Source: Deltaproteobacteria bacterium UBA2385 (GTDB lineage Bacteria > Myxococcota_A > UBA796 > UBA2385). From it: a DNA stretch of 36,125 bases. The position numbers and the translations under genes are program-made. The notes beneath the pieces are model-generated. The model was not told where the DNA came from and did no database searches. It saw nothing but the letters and a program-made list of their open reading frames with translations. The DNA lies in NCBI GenBank assembly GCA_002343455.1, contig DDSR01000190.1:1-36125 (forward strand), read 5' to 3'. Positions 1 to 8,943 of the stretch are shown here, one piece after another. How positions within the stretch are numbered: the first letter of the stretch is position 1; every line of letters starts with the position of its first letter.

Positions 1-467
1 ACCGCGACGAGCGCGGCCAGCAGGGCCAGGGGGATGGCGACGAGCACGCTGTCCTCGCTGCCGATGACGCCGATCTCCCAGGTGCGCTCGGAGAACGGAA
101 AGAGCAGCATATGGCCGGCGCCCTCGTGGAACTGCAGCAGGTCCAGGGCCAGGTGCAGAAGCATGCCGCCCAGCAGCAGCAGGAAGGCGCGGGCGCGGCC
201 CGTCGGCGGCAGCAGCAAGCTGAAGATCGAGGCAGCCAGCGCCATGCCGAAGGGCTGGTGCATCGGGTCCCAGCCGTAGAGCAGGCCCATCGGCAGCGGG
301 GTCAGCTTGCTGTGCAGCTCGCCGAAGACGATGGCGGGCACCCGGGCCAGGACGTCGGGCAGCAGCGTGCCGGCGACGAAGAGGGGTAGCAGCGGCGCCC
401 GCCGACGGCCGACCAGGGCGAAGCCCAGCAGCAGGGCGACGCTGCCATGGGTGATCAGATCAGGCAT
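1..467 (-). CDS. Membrane protein, probable metal-dependent hydrolase (DUF457/YdjM-like), partial
   Basis: The gene runs off the left edge, so only about the first 155 residues are visible. The protein starts MPDLITHG and is almost entirely hydrophobic helices. Its histidines and aspartates sit where the YdjM/DUF457 inner-membrane hydrolase family has them: His7 in LITHG, the LLPD motif near residue 37, the DPMHQPFG motif near residue 67, and HLALDLLQFH near residue 105. Members of that family are integral membrane proteins of poorly known function. The ATG at 465-467 overlaps the stop of the upstream gene by 8 bp (ATGCCTGA), so the two are translationally coupled. The family call rests on motif layout only. 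Confidence 0.6.
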   Translation of the reverse strand, partial: MPDLITHGSVALLLGFALVGRRRAPLLPLFVAGTLLPDVLARVPAIVFGELHSKLTPLPMGLLYGWDPMHQPFGMALAASIFSLLLPPTGRARAFLLLLGGMLLHLALDLLQFHEGAGHMLLFPFSERTWEIGVIGSEDSVLVAIPLALLAALVA

Positions 468-936
468 CCGGTTGCACCCCCCGCAGGCGCAGGTAGCCGG
501 CGCGCACCGTGAAGAACCACGGCGCCGCGCCCATCGCCAGCAGCAGGCCCAGCAGGGAGAGGGCCTGCTTGTAGATCCGCCGATGGTGGATCTCCCGCCG
601 CAGCTCGACCACGGTGCGGTCCGCCGCGCGGAAGTGCCCGACCAGGGTGATGACCTGGCCCGGCTCCAGGCCCCGGGCGTCCCCCTCCACCTGCACCCCC
701 TTCAGCACCCGCGAGACCTGGTAGCGCTCCGGCCCGTCGACCTGCGTGACGATCCAGACCGGCAGCACCACCCGCCGCCCATCGTTGGCTTCGGGCACCT
801 CCAGGCAGGCGCGGATCCCGTCGGGGACCGACTGCACCCCCAGGCTGTATCGGTGGCCGAGGCCCACCAGGCCGAGCACGGCGGCCAGCACCATCACCCA
901 GCGCCAGCGCTCCACCTGCCCGACCCAGCTCGCCAT
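460..936 (-). CDS. Hypothetical two-helix membrane protein (158 aa)
   Basis: I do not recognise a family. The protein has an N-terminal membrane helix at about residues 12-28, a soluble middle of about 100 residues predicted to be mainly beta, and a second membrane helix at about 123-143. The middle segment, with phrases such as LEPGQVITLVGHF, has the feel of a small OB-like beta barrel, but this is a guess. An AGGT-type ribosome binding site precedes the ATG. The gene is coupled to the DUF457-like membrane protein by an 8-bp overlap and is divergent from the kinase operon, leaving a 76-bp shared upstream region at 937-1012. Confidence 0.65.
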   Translation of the reverse strand: MASWVGQVERWRWVMVLAAVLGLVGLGHRYSLGVQSVPDGIRACLEVPEANDGRRVVLPVWIVTQVDGPERYQVSRVLKGVQVEGDARGLEPGQVITLVGHFRAADRTVVELRREIHHRRIYKQALSLLGLLLAMGAAPWFFTVRAGYLRLRGVQPDA

Positions 937-1012
937 GAGGTGACCTAGCGCATGGGGAGGGGCGTAGCCAATCAGGGCCCACGGAGTATGATGAGCTGCG
1001 GCGAGGCGTTGG

Positions 1013-2137
1013 ATGTCGGAGAGCGGAACGCGCAGCCTCCTCTCCCTACCCGGGGTCGAGGGCGACGAGGACGAGGAGGGGGCCGAGGCCCCCGCTCGTG
1101 GCGCGGAGACCTTCGCCTTCCTCGACGACGCCGAGGCGCTGGGCCAGGGCTCCTCGACCGCGACCGTGCCCAGCAGCTCCTCCTCCCCCGCCGCCCAGGG
1201 CGGGGACGACTTCGCGCCGCTGCTGCCCGGCTACCGCCTGCTCAAGCGCATCAGCCACGGGGGGATGGGCGAGGTCCACCTCGCCGAGCGCCTCTCCGAC
1301 GCCGGGGTCGCCCTCCGCTGCGCCGTCAAGCTCGTGCTCGCCAGCAAGCGCGACGACACCATGCTCCAGCAGCAGATGCTGGTCGAAGCCACCATCGTCA
1401 GCGAGCTGCGCCACCCCAACATCGTCAGCATCATCGACGTCGGCCGGGCCGGCGACCACCTCTTCATGGCGATGGAGTGGGTCGATGGCTGCGATCTGCG
1501 CACGCTGAACCGCCTCGCCCGCAGCAACGGCATGGGCATCCCGCTCAAGCACGTCGCCTACATCGCCCGGGACACGCTGCAGGGGCTGCACCACGCCCAC
1601 CAGGCCAAGGGCAGCGACGGCCGGCCGCTGGGCATCGTGCACCGCGACATCAGCCTGGGCAACGTGCTCGTCTCGCGCCACGGCTCGGTCAAGCTGGCCG
1701 ACTTCGGCGTCGCCCTCCAGGGCAGCGGGCTCAGCCGCCTGCGCATCGCCGGCAAGCCCCAGTACCTCGCCCCCGAGCTCTACCGGGGGGCCCGCGCCTC
1801 GGTCCAGTCCGACCTCTACGCCATGGGCGTGCTGCTCTTCGAGCTGATCACCGGCCTGCCCCTGATGCCGCGCAACCTCTCCTTCCCCGAGATGCAGCAG
1901 CGCGTGCTGACCCTGGACCTGGACGCCGTCCTGGCCCAGGACCTGACGCTGCCCGACGGCGTCGAGCCGATCCTCCGCCGCAGCCTCGCCCGCGACCCGG
2001 ACGCCCGCTTCGCCTCGGCCTTGGAGATGCTCGAGGACGTCAGCGACTTCAGCTACGAGAGCGGCCTGCGGCTGCTGGACGCGCACTTCGCGCGCTACGT
2101 CGAGCGCTGCCTCGAGACCCAGGCGCAAGGCGAGTGA
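1013..2137 (+). CDS. Serine/threonine protein kinase (PknB-type)
   Basis: A 374-aa cytoplasmic kinase with a low-complexity acidic/serine-rich N-terminal tail (about 70 residues), then a complete Hanks-type kinase domain. Visible landmarks are the glycine loop HGGMGEV (82-88), the ATP-binding Lys106 in CAVKLV, the helix-C Glu125, the catalytic loop HRDISLGN (His210, Asp212, Asn217), DFG at 230-232 and APE at 253-255. All catalytic residues are present, so it should be active. There is no transmembrane segment or extracellular sensor, unlike classical PknB. The GTGA overlap at 2134-2137 couples it to the next gene, suggesting that the two downstream proteins are partners or substrates. Confidence 0.92.
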   Translation: MSESGTRSLLSLPGVEGDEDEEGAEAPARGAETFAFLDDAEALGQGSSTATVPSSSSSPAAQGGDDFAPLLPGYRLLKRISHGGMGEVHLAERLSDAGVALRCAVKLVLASKRDDTMLQQQMLVEATIVSELRHPNIVSIIDVGRAGDHLFMAMEWVDGCDLRTLNRLARSNGMGIPLKHVAYIARDTLQGLHHAHQAKGSDGRPLGIVHRDISLGNVLVSRHGSVKLADFGVALQGSGLSRLRIAGKPQYLAPELYRGARASVQSDLYAMGVLLFELITGLPLMPRNLSFPEMQQRVLTLDLDAVLAQDLTLPDGVEPILRRSLARDPDARFASALEMLEDVSDFSYESGLRLLDAHFARYVERCLETQAQGE

Positions 2138-3921
2138 GCGGCACGGTCCACAAGGGCGAGGCGCCCCCAGCCCGCGAAGGAGACGAGCCGCTGACGCGGG
2201 CGATCGAGCGCACCCGCCGCGCGCTGGAGCGAGCCCGCCTCTACGGGGTCCACCACCCCGAGGCCGAGGCCACCATCGATCACGCCTGGGAGGCCTGGCG
2301 CGAGGCCCTGAGCGGCGGCCGCAGCCTGGTCCTGGGCGCCGGGCTGGACGGCCTGGCCTGGTCCGGCCGGGTCCTGGTCCCCGAGGACGAGGACCGCGAG
2401 GGCCTGGGGCGCCTGCTGCACCGCGAGGGCATCGCCGAGCTGACCGTCCATCCGGTGCTGACCCGGGCCGAGTTCTCGCGCTTCCTGGACGTCGTGCGGG
2501 TCAACCTGGGCCTGCCCGAGCACGAAGAGGAGAACCTGGAGTCCCTGCTCTGGCAGGCTCGCATCGAGGGCCTCTCCTTCCGGGCGGTGGCCGCCTTGAT
2601 GGAGGCCGAGGCCATCTCCGGCGACGCCATCCGCTACCTCCAGACCCGCCCGGACAGCCGGTTGGCGGCGCTCGCGGCAGGCGGCTCGGCGGCGGGCCGG
2701 GCCACGCGGCTGGCCGGACCGGGCGAGCGGGTCGCCGACGACACCCTGGTCCGAGCCGTAGCCGAGGGCGAGCAGGAGATGATCGCCGGCGAGGACGGGG
2801 CCTGGGACGTCGCCGACGAGCCCTGGCAGCGCGCCCTGGCCGAGGCCGAGGCGGAGGCCGCCGCCGCCGTCGCCGAGGTCGCCCGCGAGCTGCCGGGGGA
2901 CCAGATCCGCCGGGCCAGCGCCATCCTGCTACGGGCCGCACGAGCGGACCGCGAGGAGCTCAGCCGCGACGAGGCGATGAGCCTGGTCTCCGGCGCGGTC
3001 GACGAGGTCTTCCGCCACCACGACACCTTCGCCCTCGCCCAGCTGATCCACCTGATCCGCGCCGAGAACGAGACCAGCGGCGATCCCGCCCTCGGCAGCG
3101 CCCTCCGCGCGCTCCTGGGCCGCAGCACCCTGCCCATCCACATCGCGCGCCTGCTCTCCCAGGCGGGTCCCGACGCCGACCCCGCCGCCACCGACGAGCT
3201 GGCCGTCTACCTGGACGACAACGCCACCCGCGCCCTGATCGAGTGGAGCTTCGCCGACGCCTCCGAAGGCGCGGCCGGGCGTGGTCGCTGGCTGGCCAGC
3301 GGGCTCGGCACCGTCCTGGCCGAGCGCGCCCGGCACTGGCTCTGGCGCGAGGGCGGCGACCCCACCCTGCTGATCCCCGCCGCGATGCTGCTGCGCGGCC
3401 TCGACGCCGACGCCGACCGCCTCAAGCGCCCCGCCATGCTGCGGCACCCGGCCAGCCGCGTCGGCGAGATCGCCCTGGAGTGGTACCGCGAGACCGGCCT
3501 GCCCAGCACCGACATCGGCCAGGTCCTGGACCTGCTCGAGGACCGCCGCCCCCGCATCCGCGCCGCCGCCCTGGGGGCCCTGGCGACCGCGCCCTCGATC
3601 GAGCTGCAGCCCTGGTTCGGCCAGCGCATCACCACCCAGGCGCTGGACGGGCGCAGGCCCGAGCTGCAGCGCGACCTCTGCGTGGCCTGCGGGCGGCTGC
3701 TGGGGACCCGGGCCCAGCGCAGCCTGCAGCTCCTGCTCGATCGCCGGCTGGGCCTCTTCGCCGGGAAGAAGGAGACCAGCGTCGTCGAGGCGGCCGCCTT
3801 CGGGCTGGTCGCGATCGGCTCGCCCGAGGCGCGCGCCCTGGTCGAGGAGGGCGCCAAGAGCTGGGTCGGCGCCAAGGCGCTGGCCTGCAAGGCGGCCCTA
3901 TCGGCCAAGGAGCCGGCATGA
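2134..3921 (+). CDS. Hypothetical protein, kinase-operon member with HEAT-like C-terminus (595 aa)
   Basis: It starts at GTG 2134, overlapping the kinase stop. The reading frame is open upstream, but that part is out-of-frame kinase sequence. The N-terminal 140 residues resemble a module common in myxobacterial signalling proteins (phrases ARLYGVHHPEAEATI, LLHREGIAELTVHP and an acidic EL/EF helix), and the HD-GYP-like neighbour carries a related module. A charged, alanine/glutamate-rich helical middle follows. The last about 150 residues contain HEAT-repeat-like helices, for example LEDRRPRIRAAALGAL. No catalytic motif is seen. It is most likely a scaffold or regulator working with the kinase; this is inferred from the coupling on both sides (GTGA before, ATGA after). 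Confidence 0.8.
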   Translation: MSGTVHKGEAPPAREGDEPLTRAIERTRRALERARLYGVHHPEAEATIDHAWEAWREALSGGRSLVLGAGLDGLAWSGRVLVPEDEDREGLGRLLHREGIAELTVHPVLTRAEFSRFLDVVRVNLGLPEHEEENLESLLWQARIEGLSFRAVAALMEAEAISGDAIRYLQTRPDSRLAALAAGGSAAGRATRLAGPGERVADDTLVRAVAEGEQEMIAGEDGAWDVADEPWQRALAEAEAEAAAAVAEVARELPGDQIRRASAILLRAARADREELSRDEAMSLVSGAVDEVFRHHDTFALAQLIHLIRAENETSGDPALGSALRALLGRSTLPIHIARLLSQAGPDADPAATDELAVYLDDNATRALIEWSFADASEGAAGRGRWLASGLGTVLAERARHWLWREGGDPTLLIPAAMLLRGLDADADRLKRPAMLRHPASRVGEIALEWYRETGLPSTDIGQVLDLLEDRRPRIRAAALGALATAPSIELQPWFGQRITTQALDGRRPELQRDLCVACGRLLGTRAQRSLQLLLDRRLGLFAGKKETSVVEAAAFGLVAIGSPEARALVEEGAKSWVGAKALACKAALSAKEPA

Positions 3922-5453
3922 GCCCCCCCCAGGTCGACGGGACCGAGCAGGATCGCGAGCGCCGCCGCCGGGTCATCCAGCACGCCCGCGACCTGATCGT
4001 GCACCTCGACGCGCTCGGTCGGACCCTGAAGGTCCACTCGATCGAGAACTCCGCCGTGCGGGTGCAGCTCGACAAGATCTCCGCCGACCTGGGCGCCCTG
4101 CAGTCGACCGAGACCGAGCTCGCCTTCGTCTTCGCCGAGGGCCACGCCTTCGTCAACGGCGTCTGGCTGCGCGCGACCCGCCAGAGCTGGGAGGCGGCGC
4201 TGCTCTTCACCAACCGGCTCGCCGGCCTGAAGGCCCGCGGGATCGTCATCCAGCCGGGCTCCATCCAGGAGAGCACCCTGCTGGGCCTCGGGCGCCTCCT
4301 GCGCGTCGACGCCGACCCCGACGCCGTCGCCGCCGAGAGCCTCCCCGGCATCAAGCTGCTGCCCATCCCCTCCGCGGCCGACCAGGCCCGCTCCGGCCAG
4401 AGCCGCACCCGCCAGCTCGCCCTCGAGATCTTCGACGAGGGCGTCGTCGTCGTCGATCGCTCCCGCCTCGCCCGCTTGGACCTCTACGCACGGCGCCGGC
4501 AGCGCGCCCTCGTGCTCAGCCTGGTCCAGCTCGCCGAGGACGGCTTCGAGGACCTCCTCGCCCTGACCGCCCTGCGCGACGCCAGCCTCGCCGGCTCGGC
4601 CCACGACCTGATGACCTGCATCTACAGCCTCTGCATCGGGCGGGCCCTCGATCTGAACCGGCGCGACCTCGTCCGGCTGGGGGTGGCCGCCCTGGGCCAC
4701 AACCTGGGCGAGGCCCTGATCGACAACGACCTCTTCTCGCTGCCCCGGGCCTTCCACGCCGAGGAGCGCGCCCGGGTCGAGCAGCACCCCCTGCTGGGCA
4801 TGCGGCACATCCTGCGCGCCTACGGCTTCACCCCCGGCAACATCGACCGGGCCATCGTCTGCGCCGAGCACCACATGGGGGTCGAGGGCCCGGTGGGCTA
4901 CCCGACCCTGGGCCTCCCCCCCCACCTCTTCAGCCGCATCATCGCCGTCGCCGACTGCTTCGACGCCATCGGCTCCAACCGCCCCCATCGGGCCGGCATC
5001 CCGCCAGACCAGGCCATCAAGGTCCTGCTGCGCGAGGCCGGGACCCGCCTGGACCCGATCCTGGTGCGGGCCCTGATCCGCGTCGTCGGTCGCTTCCCGC
5101 CGGGCGCCTGCGTGGAGCTCGACACCGGCGAGATCGCCGTCGTCATCGGCCCCGGCGCGGGGCACACCCCCCTCTCCCGGCCGCGGGTCCTGCTGATCAC
5201 CGACGAGGACGGCTTCCGCCTGGAGAAGCCGGTGGCCACCGACCTGGGGGAGCGGCACTCGCGCCGCCGCGCCTGGCTGCGCACCATCGCGCGCACCCAC
5301 GATCCCCGGCGACTGCGCGTCGACGTCGCCGCCCTGCTCTTCGGCCCTCGGGAGGAGCGCCCCGCCCGCAACCTGGACCGCGAGCTGATGCCGCCTCCGG
5401 GTGCGCCGAAGCCTCCCGACCCGGACGAGGCGCCGCCTACTGGGCGCCCTTGA
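3918..5453 (+). CDS. Degenerate HD-GYP domain protein (511 aa)
   Basis: The ATG at 3918 overlaps the previous stop (ATGA). Residues 1-160 form the same N-terminal type of module as the upstream protein. The C-terminal half is an HD-GYP fold with recognisable motifs: GHNLGE at 260-265 in place of HDxGK, QHPLLGMRHIL, the histidine pair His318-His319, GYP at 327-329, and IIAVADCFDAI. HD-GYP enzymes hydrolyse cyclic di-GMP. Here the metal-binding Asp of the HD pair is Asn262, so activity is doubtful and a c-di-GMP-sensing or scaffold role is possible. It is the last gene of the kinase operon. Its 3' end overlaps the convergent SPFH gene by 17 bp. Confidence 0.85.
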   Translation: MSPPQVDGTEQDRERRRRVIQHARDLIVHLDALGRTLKVHSIENSAVRVQLDKISADLGALQSTETELAFVFAEGHAFVNGVWLRATRQSWEAALLFTNRLAGLKARGIVIQPGSIQESTLLGLGRLLRVDADPDAVAAESLPGIKLLPIPSAADQARSGQSRTRQLALEIFDEGVVVVDRSRLARLDLYARRRQRALVLSLVQLAEDGFEDLLALTALRDASLAGSAHDLMTCIYSLCIGRALDLNRRDLVRLGVAALGHNLGEALIDNDLFSLPRAFHAEERARVEQHPLLGMRHILRAYGFTPGNIDRAIVCAEHHMGVEGPVGYPTLGLPPHLFSRIIAVADCFDAIGSNRPHRAGIPPDQAIKVLLREAGTRLDPILVRALIRVVGRFPPGACVELDTGEIAVVIGPGAGHTPLSRPRVLLITDEDGFRLEKPVATDLGERHSRRRAWLRTIARTHDPRRLRVDVAALLFGPREERPARNLDRELMPPPGAPKPPDPDEAPPTGRP

Positions 5454-6432
5454 CCACCGCGTAGGTCTCCAGGAGCTGGTTCATATCCGTCTGCCGCAGG
5501 TCCATGCCGCCGGCAGGCACGAAGACGATCGGCTTGCCCTTGAGGGCCTCGGCCACCTTCAGCTTGACGATGTTGCGCCCGCCCGTGCCCGACAGGGCCC
5601 GGGCGCGCTCGGCGATGCCCTTGGCCTTGGCCCGCTGCTCGGCCAGGATCGCCTCGGCCCCGCGCTGGCGCTCGTAGTAGATCGCGTCGGCCGAGAGGGT
5701 CTTCTTCTGGGACTCACCCTCCGCCTCCTCGATCGCCTGGTTGACCACGCCCTTGGCCTCCTCCATCTCGCGGCGGCGCTGCTCCCGCGCCGCCTCGGTC
5801 TCGGAGTTCAGCCGGGCGGCGTCCTGCTCGGCCACCTTCTTGTCGCGGATGATCTGCTCGTAGCGGTCGTTGAAGCGATGCTCGCCCAGCAGCACCTGCA
5901 CCACCTGGATGCCCTCGGGGTTGAGGTAGTGGTTGAGGAGCATGGCGGCCTCCTCGGCCTTGCGGAAGCGGATCCCGGCGTCGTAGTACTGCTCGCTGGC
6001 GAGGCTGTTCAGCACGTCGCGGATGATCGTGCGCGAGACCGGGCGGACCAGGGTCGCGCCCACCGCCTGGGTGTCGGGCCCGACGAACTGCAGCAGGTAG
6101 GGCGCCTTGGTGCCGATGACGCTCCAGGCCACCGTCACGTTGACCGAGATGTCGTTGCCGTCGATCGTCTTGAAGCGCAGCGAGTCGTCGCCGTCGCGCT
6201 GCTCGCTGCCCTCGCGGCTCATCACCACGTTCTGCAGGGCCGTGTCGTAGAGGTACCACTCGTTGATCACCGGCGCGAAGAAGTAGGTCGCGCCGGGCGC
6301 GTAGGGCTCGGGCACCACCCCCTTGGGCTCGACCAGCCCCAGGTTCGAGACCCGGACCCCGACCTCGGTCGAGCCCGTCGAGTAGGGCACACAGCCGAGC
6401 ATGGCGGCCAACACCAGGGAGAGCATGTTCAT
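5437..6432 (-). CDS. SPFH/Band 7 domain lipoprotein
   Basis: A prohibitin/stomatin-type membrane-associated protein. It starts MNMLSLVLAAMLGC, which reads as a lipoprotein signal peptide with a lipobox cysteine at residue 14. The Band 7 domain occupies roughly residues 20-200. A long Glu/Arg/Ala-rich coiled coil (about 200-270) follows, then a Gly-rich GTGGRN turn and a short C-terminal helix, as in HflC/HflK-like proteins. I chose ATG 6432, two bases after the upstream stop and behind a GGGGTGG ribosome binding site; GTG codons at 6438 and 6441 are alternatives. SPFH proteins oligomerise into membrane cages or microdomains. With its upstream neighbour it probably forms a hetero-oligomer. Confidence 0.85.
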   Translation of the reverse strand: MNMLSLVLAAMLGCVPYSTGSTEVGVRVSNLGLVEPKGVVPEPYAPGATYFFAPVINEWYLYDTALQNVVMSREGSEQRDGDDSLRFKTIDGNDISVNVTVAWSVIGTKAPYLLQFVGPDTQAVGATLVRPVSRTIIRDVLNSLASEQYYDAGIRFRKAEEAAMLLNHYLNPEGIQVVQVLLGEHRFNDRYEQIIRDKKVAEQDAARLNSETEAAREQRRREMEEAKGVVNQAIEEAEGESQKKTLSADAIYYERQRGAEAILAEQRAKAKGIAERARALSGTGGRNIVKLKVAEALKGKPIVFVPAGGMDLRQTDMNQLLETYAVVKGAQ

Positions 6433-6434
6433 CG

Positions 6435-7475
6435 TCACCACCCCGAGATCATGGTGTCGAGGTCCAGCGGGTTGACTCCGCCCTGGCCGCTCGTCGGGAT
6501 GACGATGACCTGCGCGTTCTGCATCACCTCGGCCATCTTCAGGCCGACCATGTTGCCGGCCCCCGTCGAGGACAGCGCCTCGTTCTCCAGGCGGGTGCCC
6601 TCGGCCTCGGCCAGGGCGACCAGCAGATCCCCCTCGGCCACCGTCTGCCGGTAGTACAGGTCCGCGTCGGCGCGGATCTTCTTGATCTCCGAGCGCCCGC
6701 GCTCCTTCTCGACCTCGATCACCGCGGCGCCCTCGGCCAGCACGCGGTTCTTCTCGGCCTCGCGGCTGGCGGCGATCGCCTCGGCGCGGTTCTTGAACAC
6801 CATCTGGTCCTGGATCTTGCGCTGCTCGATCGCCTCCTGGTAGCGGCTGTCGTAGGTGTAGTGCCGCACCATCACGTTCCAGACCTGGATGCCCGAGTCG
6901 GCGATGTCGGCGGCCAGCAGCTCGCGGGCCTCCTCGCCCTTCTGGCGGCGCAGGTGGCCCAGGTAGAACTCCTCGGCGTTCAGCTCGCCCAGCTTCTGGC
7001 GGAGCACCTTGTCGCTGCGGGGGAGGATCAGCGAGCTCTCGTAGAGGTTCCCGGGGCCGACCGAGGTGATCACCTTGTAGGGGTCCACGATGCGGTAGGC
7101 GATCGCCACGTCGACCGTCACCTGGTAGCCCTCGCTCGTCTGGATGCGGATCGACGGCGCGGTCTGCACGGCGGTGCCGCTGCTCATCTCGCTGTCGTTG
7201 AACTCCAGCCCCCGCAGCGAGCGCGAGAAGGTGTGCAGGCGCTCGTAGCCGGGCATCACGAAGTGCAGGCCGGGGCCGAGCACCTCGGGCTGCACGCCCT
7301 TGTTGGGGCCCAGGTAGACCTGGCGCACGGCGAACTCGTCGGCGGCGACCCGCGAGGTGAAGGCCGCGTACAGGAAGGACCCGCCGACCAGCACGACGAC
7401 GCCGACGACGAGCAGGCCCAGCAGGCGGGCCGCGCCGCCTCCCGAGCCGGGGAGCTTGACCTTGGCAGTAGACAC
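6435..7475 (-). CDS. SPFH/Band 7 domain membrane protein
   Basis: A 346-aa protein with a short basic cytoplasmic start, one N-terminal membrane anchor at about residues 17-39, a Band 7 domain (about 42-225), a charged coiled coil (about 225-290) and the terminal STGAGNMVGLKMAEVM helix. The architecture matches HflK/prohibitin-like proteins, but no protease gene (FtsH) lies nearby. It is transcribed just ahead of the second SPFH gene with a 2-bp gap. The two differ in anchor (membrane helix here, lipobox there), which suggests a complex assembled from two different SPFH subunits. Confidence 0.88.
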   Translation of the reverse strand: MSTAKVKLPGSGGGAARLLGLLVVGVVVLVGGSFLYAAFTSRVAADEFAVRQVYLGPNKGVQPEVLGPGLHFVMPGYERLHTFSRSLRGLEFNDSEMSSGTAVQTAPSIRIQTSEGYQVTVDVAIAYRIVDPYKVITSVGPGNLYESSLILPRSDKVLRQKLGELNAEEFYLGHLRRQKGEEARELLAADIADSGIQVWNVMVRHYTYDSRYQEAIEQRKIQDQMVFKNRAEAIAASREAEKNRVLAEGAAVIEVEKERGRSEIKKIRADADLYYRQTVAEGDLLVALAEAEGTRLENEALSSTGAGNMVGLKMAEVMQNAQVIVIPTSGQGGVNPLDLDTMISGW

Positions 7476-7502
7476 GTGGACTCCGAGCAGATGCTGAGCG
7501 TA

Positions 7503-8039
7503 TCAGGGTAGCGAGGGTGGCGGACGGCTCGCCAGGCTGAGCTGGATGCGGGCCATGTCGTCCACCGTCTCTTGCAGCAGGGCGCGGTAGCGGCGGCGAT
7601 ACCAGGCCCGCCGCAGATCGGGCAGGAAGGGCACCGTCAGGGCCGCCGCCAGGAAGACCAGCGCCACCGGGTGATGAAGGACCCGGTACAGCGCCGCCAC
7701 CAGGGCGAAGGCGAAGAGCGTCCCCAGCACCCGGGCCACCGGGTCTCCACGACGCCAGGCGTGGTAGCCCGCCTCCTCGTCGGCGTTGTGATCAATCGCC
7801 AGCCGGGTGTAGCGGGGCAGGAAGGTCTCCAGCACCTCGCGGCGCATCGCCTCCCCCTCGGGCTCGGGACCCAGGAGCTCCCGGCGCTCGGCCAGCAGCG
7901 CGTCGACGTGCTCCTCGGCGATCCGCCGGAAGCCCTCCCGCGCCTTCGCCTCGTCCCCGATCCAGGTCGGACGCGCGCCCTCCAGGCGCTCGATCAGGGT
8001 GACCGCGACCGAGTCCAGGCGGTAGGAGGAGGGAGCCAT
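7503..8039 (-). CDS. Hypothetical two-helix membrane protein (178 aa)
   Basis: I chose the ATG at 8039 (MAPSSYRLD) because the open frame upstream is antisense to the divergent phytase-like gene. The first about 110 residues are charged and helical, with a DHNADEEAGYHAW segment rich in His and acidic residues. Two adjacent hydrophobic helices follow at about 112-126 and 130-146, then a basic tail. I do not recognise a family. It lies 27 bp upstream of the SPFH pair on the same strand and may belong to that operon. Confidence 0.7.
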   Translation of the reverse strand: MAPSSYRLDSVAVTLIERLEGARPTWIGDEAKAREGFRRIAEEHVDALLAERRELLGPEPEGEAMRREVLETFLPRYTRLAIDHNADEEAGYHAWRRGDPVARVLGTLFAFALVAALYRVLHHPVALVFLAAALTVPFLPDLRRAWYRRRYRALLQETVDDMARIQLSLASRPPPSLP

Positions 8040-8087
8040 GCGCCGAAGGTAGCACCCGCGCCGCCGACGGCCAGCCGGAGCGCGCCG

Positions 8088-8930
8088 ATGCTGTGGATCC
8101 TGCTCGCCTGCTCCCGGGCCGCGCCGCCCGGGCCTCATCTGCTCGCCGAGCTCGATGGCCGCGGCCTCTCGGGGCTCGCCGGCGCCCAGGAGGAGCTCTG
8201 GGCCCTGCCGGAGCGGTCGCCCGAGCTGCTGCGGCTCTCCGCCCGCGACGGCCGGCTCCTCGGGCGCCTGACGATCGTCGGCCTGCCCGAGGGCCTCGAC
8301 ACCGAGAGCCTCGCCCTGCTGCCCGACGGGAGGGTCCTGCTGGGCACCGAGTCCCAGCAGGCGGGGCGAGAGGCCGACCGCGTGCTGATCGGCGAGCGTC
8401 GGGGCGAGGAGGTCCAGATCGTCGGTGAGTGGTCGCTCTCCTACGCGCCCTTCGGCGTCCAGGCCGAGAAGAACCGCGGCATCGAGGGCCTCTGCGCCGC
8501 CCATGGCGGGGTCGTCGCGGTGGGCGAGAGCGTGCTGGGTGAGCCGCGGGCCGCCGCCGCGTGGATCGGGCACCCCGATCGGGCCGAGGTCGTGCCGCTG
8601 CGCCTGGGGCTGGTCAGCGCCACCGGCAAGCTCTCCGCCGCCGACTGCCGGCAGGAGGGCGAGGGCATCCGCCTGTGGGCCATCGAGCGGCACTACGAGG
8701 TCATGCGGCTGTCCACCTGGCTGCTGGTCGGAGAGCCCGGAGACGGAGTGCTGAACCCGGAGAAGAGCTGGGAGCTGGGGGCGCTGATCCCCGGGGAGCC
8801 CAACCTGGAGGGGCTGGTCGTCATGGAGGACGGCGGCGTGGTGCTGATCAACGACAACGACTACGGCGGGGTCAAGGGGCCCAGCCGGGTTTGGAGGTTG
8901 GGACTTGACTCGCTGGGGACGGGTCGATAA
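8088..8930 (+). CDS. Lipoprotein with phytase-like esterase domain
   Basis: A 280-aa exported lipoprotein: MLWILLAC gives a short signal peptide with the lipobox Cys at residue 8. The rest is a beta-propeller-like domain with the pattern of the 'esterase-like activity of phytase' family. This includes ARDGRLLGRL, EGLDTESLALLPDG, NRGIEGLC, and near the end the diagnostic NLEGLVVMEDGGVVLINDND. Those acidic loops usually bind Ca2+. The substrate is unknown. The start ATG 8088 is the only one giving a signal peptide. It is the last chromosomal gene before the tRNA-Val insertion point. Confidence 0.75.
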   Translation: MLWILLACSRAAPPGPHLLAELDGRGLSGLAGAQEELWALPERSPELLRLSARDGRLLGRLTIVGLPEGLDTESLALLPDGRVLLGTESQQAGREADRVLIGERRGEEVQIVGEWSLSYAPFGVQAEKNRGIEGLCAAHGGVVAVGESVLGEPRAAAAWIGHPDRAEVVPLRLGLVSATGKLSAADCRQEGEGIRLWAIERHYEVMRLSTWLLVGEPGDGVLNPEKSWELGALIPGEPNLEGLVVMEDGGVVLINDNDYGGVKGPSRVWRLGLDSLGTGR

Positions 8931-8943
8931 GCGCCCCGCGTCT

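Noticed and set aside
952..2133. Upstream extension of the open frame that contains the 595-aa protein
   Set aside because: It runs through the kinase gene in another frame, is arginine/proline-rich and has no motif. The real start is GTG 2134, overlapping the kinase stop.
3207..5300. Long minus-strand frame opposite the HD-GYP-like gene
   Set aside because: Shadow of the plus-strand genes; composition typical of antisense in high-GC DNA.
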